From: Clostridia bacterium
Lineage (GTDB): Bacteria; Bacillota; Clostridia; UMGS1883
Direction: 5' to 3'
Assembly (NCBI GenBank): GCA_017472685.1
Contig: JAFUOO010000017.1
Span: forward strand, 1 to 64,000
Length of the DNA: 64,000 nt
Positions within the stretch are counted from its first letter, which is position 1. Each line of letters begins with the position of its first letter. This document shows positions 7,262-13,905 of this stretch, piece by piece. The notes below the pieces were generated by a model, which saw only the letters and a list, made by a program, of their open reading frames with translations, ran no database searches and was not told the origin of the DNA. Made by a program: the position numbers and the translations under genes.

Positions 7262-8050
7262 TTAAGAGAGCTTTTGTAAAAATGCCTGTGTTCTGGGGTT
7301 TTTGGGGTGTTTAAGCACCTCGTCGGGAGTGCCCTCCTCAGCGATAACGCCCTTATCCATGAAAATGACCTTATCTGAAACTGAATAAGCAAAGTCAATT
7401 TCGTGGGTTACAATAATCATGGTAATATGTTCTGCCGCAAGCTGACGGATAACCTTTAAGATTTCACCTGTCAATTCGGGGTCAAGAGCACTTGTGGGCT
7501 CGTCGAAGAAAAGCACACGGGGCTTTAATGCCAACGCGCGTGCAATGGAAACACGCTGCTTCTGTCCGCCCGAGAGCTGGCAAGGGTAGTTTGAAAGCTT
7601 TTCACTGAGCCCCACGCTATTGAGAATTGACTTTGCATTCTCTTCAATTTCTGCAAGGATTTCCTTTTTGTTTTCCTTGTAATCGGGGCGCTCTTTTGCC
7701 AACAGCTTCGGTGCTAAGGTTACGTTATCAAGAACGTTGTACTGAGGGAAGAGGTTAAAGTCCTGAAAAACAAGTCCTAAGGAAAGCTGCTTTTCGCGAA
7801 GCTCCTTCTGGGTATATTTCACCTTGGAGTCAGCATCAATAAAGAGGTTGCCGTCAAGATAAATTTTACCGCCGTTGGCTGTTTCCAAAAGATTTATGCA
7901 GCGCAGGAGTGTTGTTTTGCCGCTGCCGGAGGAGCCGATTACAGAAACAACCTGACCTTCCTCCATGGAAAAATTGATATCACGGAGGACCTGTGTTCTG
8001 CCAAAGTGCTTGGAAAGATTTGCAACTTCCAGTATTTTATTGTTACTCAT
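7262..8050 (-). CDS. Polar amino-acid ABC transporter, ATP-binding subunit
   Basis: A 262-residue ABC ATPase of the GlnQ/HisP (PAAT) class. Walker A is GSSGSGKTT (39-47), the Q-loop lies in [18 protein letters not shown], the signature is [15 protein letters not shown], Walker B is [13 protein letters not shown], and the switch histidine is in IIVTHE. It energises uptake through the permease encoded immediately upstream (13-nt gap). The ATG at 8050 follows GGAGGG. The usual order binding protein, permease, ATPase is kept, followed by the TrpR-like gene. Confidence 0.95.
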   Translation of the reverse strand: MSNNKILEVANLSKHFGRTQVLRDINFSMEEGQVVSVIGSSGSGKTTLLRCINLLETANGGKIYLDGNLFIDADSKVKYTQKELREKQLSLGLVFQDFNLFPQYNVLDNVTLAPKLLAKERPDYKENKKEILAEIEENAKSILNSVGLSEKLSNYPCQLSGGQKQRVSIARALALKPRVLFFDEPTSALDPELTGEILKVIRQLAAEHITMIIVTHEIDFAYSVSDKVIFMDKGVIAEEGTPDEVLKHPKNPRTQAFLQKLS

Positions 8051-8063
8051 ACAAAATCCCTCC

Positions 8064-8720
8064 TTAGCTGAAATAGTTAAGCTTCTTTTCAATTTGTCCG
8101 AAAAGAACTGTAAGCACACCGCAGAATACGAGATAGAAAATTGCAGTGTAGAAAAGCGGCCATAAAAGACCCTTGCTTACAAATTTCTGTCCTGCCCAGA
8201 TAACCTCGTAGAGCATAATTGTTCTTGCAAGTGAGGTGTCCTTTACAAGTGTAATGATTTCATTGCTCATGGGAGGAACGATATGCTTTACAACCTGCAA
8301 AAGCACAATGCGGAAAAAGGTCTGGCTCTTTTTTAAGCCGAGCACCTGTCCTGCCTCGTATTGTCCCTTTGGTATTGATTCGATACCGCCACGGTAAATT
8401 TCGGAAAAATAGCAGGCATAGTTAATAACGAACGTAATTATAACAGCAGGAAAATTTGAAAGTCCCTTTACACCAAAAAGAATGGACGGTCCGTAGTAAA
8501 CAACCAACAGCTGAAGCATAAGGGGAGTACCGCGGATTATCCATATGAAAAACTTAATCGGATATTTGATTATCCATATTTTGCTCATGGACCCGAAGCT
8601 TATAATGAGCCCTAAGGGGAGCGCAAACAAAAGGGTGAGAGCAAAAATCTGCAGTGTAACGCCAAAGCCCTCTGCAAGCTTGCTCGTTACAACAGCCAAA
8701 TCGTTTAATGTAATAGCCAT
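8064..8720 (-). CDS. Polar amino-acid ABC transporter, permease
   Basis: A 218-residue integral membrane protein of the His/Glu/Gln/Arg/opine permease family (HisM/GlnP type). Several hydrophobic spans are visible, with the EAA loop around YEAGQVLGLKKSQTFFRIVL that docks on the ATPase. The ATG at 8720 follows GAGGT; the longer open frame upstream lacks a ribosome site. It is separated from the binding-protein gene by a 13-bp hairpin (8744-8774), which probably lowers permease and ATPase expression relative to the binding protein. Confidence 0.93.
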   Translation of the reverse strand: MAITLNDLAVVTSKLAEGFGVTLQIFALTLLFALPLGLIISFGSMSKIWIIKYPIKFFIWIIRGTPLMLQLLVVYYGPSILFGVKGLSNFPAVIITFVINYACYFSEIYRGGIESIPKGQYEAGQVLGLKKSQTFFRIVLLQVVKHIVPPMSNEIITLVKDTSLARTIMLYEVIWAGQKFVSKGLLWPLFYTAIFYLVFCGVLTVLFGQIEKKLNYFS

Positions 8721-8743
8721 TTGAATACCTCGTATAACAGAAC

Positions 8744-8774
8744 AAATTGAGGCTGCATTGAGCAGCCTCAATTT
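8744..8774 (-). terminator. Intercistronic hairpin between binding protein and permease
   Basis: AAATTGAGGCTGC and GCAGCCTCAATTT form a perfect 13-bp stem with a 5-nt loop and only a short T-stretch after it. Its position after the binding-protein stop suggests a 3' stabiliser or partial terminator. Confidence 0.7.
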
Positions 8775-8790
8775 ATGTAAAAGTTGTTAA

Positions 8791-9582
8791 TTATTTTACA
8801 AGTGTAAGTGTGTACTTTTCAGCCAACTCATCAAGTGTGCCGTCAGCCATAAGCTCTGCCATAACTGTGTTGAATTCGTCAACAAGGGGAGAGCCCTTCT
8901 TGAATGCTACACCGTATTCTTCGCTTGTGAGCTCCATTGCGATTGCAAGAGAATCAAAGTCTGTGCCTTCCTTAAGCATGGACTGTGCCATTGTAATGTC
9001 GATTACACAAGCATCAGCCTTGCCTGCAACAACCTGAAGGAGTGCTGTTGTCTGTACGTCAACTTCAACAAGGTTGCAGTCAACGCCAGAATCTGTAACT
9101 GCGGAAGCACCTGCAGAGCCCATTTCAGCAGCAACTGTAAGGCCTGTAAGAGCGTCAGCAGAAGTGATTTCAGCTGCCTTGTCCTTGTTTACAACAACAA
9201 CCTGTGCGTTCTTTACATAGGGATTGGAAACAGAAGCATTAAGCTTAGCTTCTTCTGTGATTGTCATACCGTTCCATACGCAGTCAAATTCGCCTGCTTC
9301 AAGAGCGATGAACTTTGTGCCCCAGTCGATTTCAACGAATTCAACATCGTCAAAGCCTGCCTTTGCAGCAAACGCCTTAGCAAATTCTGTGTCGAAGCCT
9401 GTAAGAACGCCGTTTTCATCTTCATAGTTCATGGGCTCATAAATTGTCATACCAACAACCAATGTGCCGCGGGATTCTTCTGTTGCATCTGTGGGAGCAA
9501 CAACGTCTTCTGTATTACCGCCGCAAGCTGCAAGCGCAAATACAAGGCATAAAGCCAATACAAGTGATAAAAGTTTCTTCAT
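8791..9582 (-). CDS. Amino-acid ABC transporter, substrate-binding lipoprotein
   Basis: A 263-residue family-3 solute-binding protein. The lipobox LAAC (cysteine near residue 20) follows a short signal peptide. The mature part starts with a T/E-rich linker and then TLVVGMTIYEPMNYEDENGV and LTGFDTEFAKAFA, the family-3 hallmarks; the segment WNGMTITEEAK is the conserved ligand-site strand. The ligand is probably a polar amino acid, and the exact one is not readable. The ATG follows GGAGGT. It is the first gene of the transporter operon, under the palindrome-containing promoter at 9639-9667. Confidence 0.93.
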   Translation of the reverse strand: MKKLLSLVLALCLVFALAACGGNTEDVVAPTDATEESRGTLVVGMTIYEPMNYEDENGVLTGFDTEFAKAFAAKAGFDDVEFVEIDWGTKFIALEAGEFDCVWNGMTITEEAKLNASVSNPYVKNAQVVVVNKDKAAEITSADALTGLTVAAEMGSAGASAVTDSGVDCNLVEVDVQTTALLQVVAGKADACVIDITMAQSMLKEGTDFDSLAIAMELTSEEYGVAFKKGSPLVDEFNTVMAELMADGTLDELAEKYTLTLVK

Positions 9583-9638
9583 GGTAAAATACCTCCAAAA
9601 ATAATGTTTTTTAGCCTTTTTCAAAAAACTATGTTGCT

Positions 9639-9667
9639 ATTGTAGCACTTTAGCGCGCTAAAGTCAA
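9639..9667 (-). promoter_or_regulatory. Transporter promoter with 18-bp operator palindrome
   Basis: On the minus strand TTGACT (9662-9667), a 17-bp spacer and TACAAT (9639-9644). The perfect palindrome ACTTTAGCGCGCTAAAGT (9647-9664) fills the spacer and overlaps the -35 box. A repressor bound there would occlude RNA polymerase. The operon encodes its own TrpR-family candidate. Confidence 0.8.
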
Positions 9668-9707
9668 GCCCTTTTTTCAAAAATTTGTAAGAATATTTTA
9701 AAACACT

Positions 9708-9736
9708 GAAAAACGCCCGAAAATCGGGCGTTTTTT
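9708..9736 (-). terminator. Terminator of the TIM-barrel gene
   Basis: AAAACGCCCGA/TCGGGCGTTTT with T-runs on either strand, just past the stop of the minus-strand gene ending at 9747. Confidence 0.85.
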
Positions 9737-9746
9737 GGGGTTGAAA

Positions 9747-10544
9747 TCAGTATTGCTCAAGATTTTTAAATGCTTTTACAGCATCGTTTTCATTAATTTC
9801 CTCGCATATGAGCGGAATGTCCAAGCCATATTCTTTCATTCTGGCAAATATCAGCTCATAGTTGAGAAGCCCTTCGCCGGGAATTGTTGATTTTATTGCG
9901 CCGTTTTCAACAATAAAATCCTTAACGTGGATAATTGCAATTTTTTTGCCCAGCAAATTGAACATGGTATTTATCATTTCGTCCTGCTTGGTGTAGTTCT
10001 TTATGGTAATGTAATTGCAAGGGTCAAATATAACCTTAACATTGTCGCTATCAACATCGTTAACAAGGCGCGCAAGCTTACAAGGAGTGTTTATAACATG
10101 GAAATGCACACCCTCTATACCAATTGTGACACCGTATTTTTCTGCCTCACAAGCAAGCTCCTTTATGCTCTTAAGAAGCTGCAAATACGCTTCCTCAGAG
10201 CCGTTTTCACCATCCTTGTAGCTGCAGGTTTCTGTGCCTACAAGGATGGGGTTAAGAATGGTTGCATAGCGTATTTTTTCCTTAAACCTTGCTAAATCGT
10301 AGCTCAACGCATCATTATCGGCATTGGAAGGGTTAATGTAACTGCCGAGCACGGCTATTTTTGTATCGCCAAGCTGTGCTTTGATTTCGTTGGCATATTC
10401 TTCCGAAAATTTGCCGAATTCAAAGCCCTCAACGCTTCGCTCGCATACAAGCTGAACGTAGTCCAATCCAACTTCCTTGCATCTTTCGCTGATTGCAGCT
10501 AAGCCCTTTCTTTCAACATCATGTCCTCTTATACCTTTTTTCAT
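9747..10544 (-). CDS. Sugar phosphate isomerase/epimerase-like TIM barrel
   Basis: A 265-residue AP-endonuclease-family-2/xylose-isomerase-like TIM barrel. Alternating strand-helix pattern is clear, and acidic and histidine metal ligands typical of the fold are present: IGIEGVHFH (around 140-150), VIFDPCNY (around 168), IIHVKDF (around 207) and CEEIN near the end. Such enzymes isomerise or epimerise sugars and inositols, or act as related lyases; the substrate is unknown. The ATG follows GAGGTG. It is a single-gene unit with its own terminator, lying between the transporter operon and the Rhs region. Confidence 0.8.
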   Translation of the reverse strand: MKKGIRGHDVERKGLAAISERCKEVGLDYVQLVCERSVEGFEFGKFSEEYANEIKAQLGDTKIAVLGSYINPSNADNDALSYDLARFKEKIRYATILNPILVGTETCSYKDGENGSEEAYLQLLKSIKELACEAEKYGVTIGIEGVHFHVINTPCKLARLVNDVDSDNVKVIFDPCNYITIKNYTKQDEMINTMFNLLGKKIAIIHVKDFIVENGAIKSTIPGEGLLNYELIFARMKEYGLDIPLICEEINENDAVKAFKNLEQY

Positions 10545-10602
10545 AATAAATCACCTCAGTAAGCAAAGTGTATCATATGATGAGGGGGAGTGCAAGGGGA
10601 AT

Positions 10603-10632
10603 GTGCAAAAACAGGCACGTCCCCAATTGCAC
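10603..10632. repeat. REP-like repeat, type A (single copy)
   Basis: GTGCAAAAACAGGCACGTCC followed by CCAATTGCAC. The ends GTGCAA/TTGCAC are inverted. The same 30-bp unit occurs twice at 13289-13345, so the segment 10659-13236 between them is flanked by direct copies. Confidence 0.8.
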
Positions 10633-10658
10633 ATTTGTCCTTTTGTCCCCATCCTGCC

Positions 10659-11303
10659 TCAGTGAGCAATATACAGATAATATCCGTTTGAATCCGGTGC
10701 TTCGCAAATTAATCCCCAAACAGGATATGTAACGATTTCTAATCCTTCCATGAAACCAAAGTACGCGAATTGTGCATCCTTAGGAGATGTTATATCCCAC
10801 CAATCAAAGTATTTCGACATATTGATAAGTTCAATCTCTTCATCGTCCATGTCCTCCTCGGTCAAAATGTGGCAAATTCCATCTAATTTCTTTTTCATGG
10901 ATTCTAAGTCGCTTTCCTCAAAAAATATTTTTGCATGCATGCTCACATCACGACCATAGCGACCATATGCATAGTTAATTATCTCAGCTGTTTGAGGTAA
11001 ACTAAAACCAAACGCAGAATAAAAGACATCTTCCAACTCAATGTCTGATTCAGTTATTATAATCTCCCGTGCGTCTCCGTCCCAATGTACATCCATACCA
11101 ATTTGCTCGGACCAATCTCTTAAAGGAACATATGTTTGTCCGTTGACAAGAAGCACAGGAGAATCATATTCCATATGGTTTCCTGTCCAAAAAATATCAA
11201 AATCATAAGGAATGACATTGAATACTGTATCTTCCTGCGCAAATACAAATGTCGAACAAATTAAACATATTGCTAATACTGCTGCAAAAATTCTTTTTTT
11301 CAT
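10659..11303 (-). CDS. Secreted protein with copper-amine-oxidase-N-like domain
   Basis: A 214-residue protein from the ATG at 11303 (ribosome site AAAGGAG). It has a signal peptide (residues 1-22), then a stretch matching the 'copper amine oxidase N-terminal'/stalk domain of clostridial exported proteins: VLLVNGQTYVPLRDWSEQIG followed by DVHWDGDAREIIIT (about 48-83). The C-terminal half is acidic, helical and unrecognised. It begins 17 nt downstream of the truncated Rhs gene with the caspase-like tip, in the position where immunity genes usually sit. An immunity or accessory role is therefore possible, but only on positional grounds. Confidence 0.65.
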   Translation of the reverse strand: MKKRIFAAVLAICLICSTFVFAQEDTVFNVIPYDFDIFWTGNHMEYDSPVLLVNGQTYVPLRDWSEQIGMDVHWDGDAREIIITESDIELEDVFYSAFGFSLPQTAEIINYAYGRYGRDVSMHAKIFFEESDLESMKKKLDGICHILTEEDMDDEEIELINMSKYFDWWDITSPKDAQFAYFGFMEGLEIVTYPVWGLICEAPDSNGYYLYIAH

Positions 11304-11320
11304 ATGAATAACTCCTTTTA

Positions 11321-13174
11321 TTAATAATTTAACTGGCACGCACCTGAAATGGTAAGGTTCTTTGATGGATTACCTGTTACTCGTGCCGAAACTGTATTGC
11401 CGCTGTAACGGTAAACAACCCATCCTTGATTATCGCGCATACCATATTTTAGTTGTTTTTCAAATGGATCTATATATCCACCTCGTTTTTTTAGATATTT
11501 GGATTTATAATATCCATTTGGGGTAGGCACCGTAATGCCTTTGTGTGTGAATTTGGTATGTTCATCATTTTTATTGTTAGGAATGTTAACATCAACAGTT
11601 CCATCGCTGGCAATAACAAGAGCACCATTAACCTTTTTTGCGAAATGAGAAGCAACGTTATCGTCTTTATGGTCTAAGTGTCCATTGTTACATCCCAATA
11701 AAACAACATTCCCTTTAACATCTTTTTCCTCAAGGTTGTCAATTTCATTCAGGCTTATAGTCCAATCATCATTAGTGCCAAATTCTTTATAACTGCCGTG
11801 TGTATCAATTATGATATGATCAATGCCATCAGACGTATTGTTTCCATTGGAATCAAGCCCTGTTCCCATGCAATTCCAACCATTTTCAAAATCCTCTTCT
11901 GAACTGAGTGGAACAAATGTAATGTCTTTCGGATTGACACCCATGCTTGCGAGTTCACTTGCAGCAGCATGAGCTCGGTCTTCCCATCCGACCAAGTAAA
12001 AAATATAACTTTCCAACCCACTCGGGTCCACAAACGCAATGGGGTTATTACTACAATACACATACCAGTTTGTGCCGTCCTTGATGGGGTCAACGGAAAT
12101 GAAGCGACCGATTGACGGGTCGTAGTAACGCGCACGGAGATAAATGTCGCCTGTTTCGTTGTCGAGATATTCGCCTGCATAGCGGAACGGGTTAGTATCG
12201 GTTGACCTTTCGCCCTGCCATATTTCACCAAAAGGAGAATAGTAATAATTCTGCACAATGGGATATTTAACACTGGCGGTGTTTAAGTCCATCAAGTCAA
12301 ATTCTCCATCGCAGTTCAAATCCATCTCGGGGAATGGTGCAGCCGAGCCATAAAAGGGACCAAGATACAAATCAATGCTGTCAAGTGCCATGGTGTGAAC
12401 AACGTTGCCTCTGCCGTCGTAGGCGTAAAATTCGTGATAGCCGTTAACGGGGACAACCGTTTCGACATAATCTTCCAGGGTTTCGTCGTAATAAGAGTCA
12501 ATGACCGCATTGTAGGTGTATGCATTGCCCTTTACAGTACGGGAAACGCGGTTTATGCCGTAGAAATAGTCTGTTGACTTGTCGGGTGTTTCCTCGCGGA
12601 TAATGTTGTCGCCAGCCCAGATAAAGGAGGTTGTTACACCGTTTGAGGTTTTGCTTGTTCTTAAGGAAGAAGCATTGTAGGTGTATGTGTACGTTCCGCT
12701 TTGGGTTGTAACGGATGCAACCTCGTTACGTGGTGTGTAGGTATACTGATATGTAACGCTATCGTTAAGCTTGGCAATGGTGTTGCCGTTTGCATCGTAG
12801 CGGTACTCTGTAACGTTACCTGCTGTGTTTTCGCTTGTTAAGCGGTGATTTGTGTAGGTGTAAACAGTTGCTGTGGAAACGTTTTCGGCATCTGTTACGG
12901 TCTGGCTTATGCGGTCACCACGATTGTTGTAGTTGTAGCCCCAGGTGCGGACACGTGCCCCGTTGTTGGTTGTGTTTGCAATTGTAAGGCGGTTGGCAGC
13001 ATCGTAACCATAGATTGTGTCGTACGTTGTGCTGCCGCGTGTGTCGGACACGGTTTTCACATTGCCGTCGGGGTAGTAGGAATACACAAAGGATGAAAAC
13101 TCGCGTATATCGTTGTAGCCTTCTTCGTATGTTGGGTCATTGACAAGGCGACGGTTATGAGTAGTGGATTTCAT
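11321..13174 (-). CDS. 5'-truncated Rhs protein with caspase-like C-terminal domain
   Basis: The frame (617 residues from the first ATG) starts inside YD/RHS repeats without a ribosome site. It remains open upstream, still coding for Rhs-type sequence, until about 13240 where the REP-like cluster begins; there is no signal peptide. Residues ~1-330 are RHS repeats, interrupted near 290 by a calcium-loop motif DLNCDGEFDL resembling a dockerin/EF-hand loop. The RHS core ends with RARYYDP then DGTNWYVYCSNNPIAFVDPS. The variable tip (387-617) contains IIIDTHG (H459) and VVLLGCNNG (C495), the His-Gly and Cys pair of clan CD (caspase/CHAT-like) peptidases. Probably an inactive or donor tip cassette rather than a full gene. 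Confidence 0.75.
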   Translation of the reverse strand: MKSTTHNRRLVNDPTYEEGYNDIREFSSFVYSYYPDGNVKTVSDTRGSTTYDTIYGYDAANRLTIANTTNNGARVRTWGYNYNNRGDRISQTVTDAENVSTATVYTYTNHRLTSENTAGNVTEYRYDANGNTIAKLNDSVTYQYTYTPRNEVASVTTQSGTYTYTYNASSLRTSKTSNGVTTSFIWAGDNIIREETPDKSTDYFYGINRVSRTVKGNAYTYNAVIDSYYDETLEDYVETVVPVNGYHEFYAYDGRGNVVHTMALDSIDLYLGPFYGSAAPFPEMDLNCDGEFDLMDLNTASVKYPIVQNYYYSPFGEIWQGERSTDTNPFRYAGEYLDNETGDIYLRARYYDPSIGRFISVDPIKDGTNWYVYCSNNPIAFVDPSGLESYIFYLVGWEDRAHAAASELASMGVNPKDITFVPLSSEEDFENGWNCMGTGLDSNGNNTSDGIDHIIIDTHGSYKEFGTNDDWTISLNEIDNLEEKDVKGNVVLLGCNNGHLDHKDDNVASHFAKKVNGALVIASDGTVDVNIPNNKNDEHTKFTHKGITVPTPNGYYKSKYLKKRGGYIDPFEKQLKYGMRDNQGWVVYRYSGNTVSARVTGNPSKNLTISGACQLNY

Positions 13175-13235
13175 TAAATTACCGGGAGTGTATTCATACT
13201 CGGTAATTAATCCGTTCTTTTCTTCGGTTGGGGTG

Positions 13236-13495
13236 TAACTGGGGACGTGCCCGAAATTGCACGTTTTAAAGTGTTATTGGAAAAGGAATGTGCAAAAACA
13301 GGCACGTCCCCAATTGCACCAAAAACAGGCACGTCCCCAATTGCACATATCATGAAGAAGGGGACGAAACAAGAAAAGTTGACAAAAAATGTACGTCCCC
13401 ATCTGTCCCCGTGGAAAACTGAGAAAAGTTGACAAAAAATGTACGTCCCCATCTGTCACCGTCCCCATCTGTCACCCGTCCCCATCTGTCACCTA
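13236..13495. repeat. REP-like repeat cluster (types A and B)
   Basis: Type A, GTGCAAAAACAGGCACGTCC plus CCAATTGCAC, occurs twice in tandem (13289-13345), with a degenerate copy at 13236-13262. Type B, AGAAAAGTTGACAAAAAATG plus TACGTCCCCATCTGTC, occurs twice (13371-13407 and 13421-13459), followed by two truncated copies of GTCCCCATCTGTCACC. Such GTCCCC-containing units resemble REP sequences mobilised by RAYT-type transposases; no transposase gene lies in this window. The cluster marks the 5' breakpoint of the truncated Rhs gene. Apart from that gene's 5' end (13175 to about 13235), this stretch (13175-13520) has no recognisable coding function. Confidence 0.75.
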
Positions 13496-13520
13496 GCCGT
13501 TGACTGGGGTTGCAACATGT

Positions 13521-13904
13521 TCAATTGTTGACTACGGATAATCTTGATAAGTATTCGCCGATGGTCTTTCCTTTGCAGAGAAGTAGGAATGCTTCAATAG
13601 GCCATATTATTATTGTAATATCATATAATAATATGCACATCCAACTTGGTTTGAGCCCAGTTTTAGTTACTAAATGAATTTGCACAAATCGCTTTCCTAT
13701 ACTATTTCCTGCACAAATAAAATCTCGTAACGCGAGGTAAATTTCTCCAAAAAATATTAATGGTAAAATTATAAATCTAACATTAAGCGTTTGCACTGGG
13801 GTCAATAATTGCTCAAATAGAACTACTATCAAGGCAATGATGGCGTAAATAGTAGTAACTATAAAGAAATCTATTATGAATGCGACAATTCTTTTCTCCT
13901 TCAT
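13521..13904 (-). CDS. RDD-family membrane protein, candidate Rhs immunity
   Basis: A 127-residue RDD-domain protein: KRIVAFIIDFF at the start, a second long hydrophobic segment, then GNSIGKRFVQIHLVTKTG and a third span near 90-105. RDD proteins are small integral membrane proteins of varied or unknown function. Its ATG lies 1 nt after the stop of the 1765-residue Rhs gene, with GAGGAG inside the Rhs C-terminal codons, so translation is tightly coupled. That is the standard position of an immunity gene. A membrane immunity protein would fit a toxin acting on the membrane. Confidence 0.8.
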   Translation of the reverse strand: MKEKRIVAFIIDFFIVTTIYAIIALIVVLFEQLLTPVQTLNVRFIILPLIFFGEIYLALRDFICAGNSIGKRFVQIHLVTKTGLKPSWMCILLYDITIIIWPIEAFLLLCKGKTIGEYLSRLSVVNN

Positions 13905-13905
13905 A

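Noticed and set aside
13236-13495. CRISPR array or intact insertion sequence
   Set aside because: Units are adjacent or partly truncated rather than regularly spaced, and there is no transposase frame.
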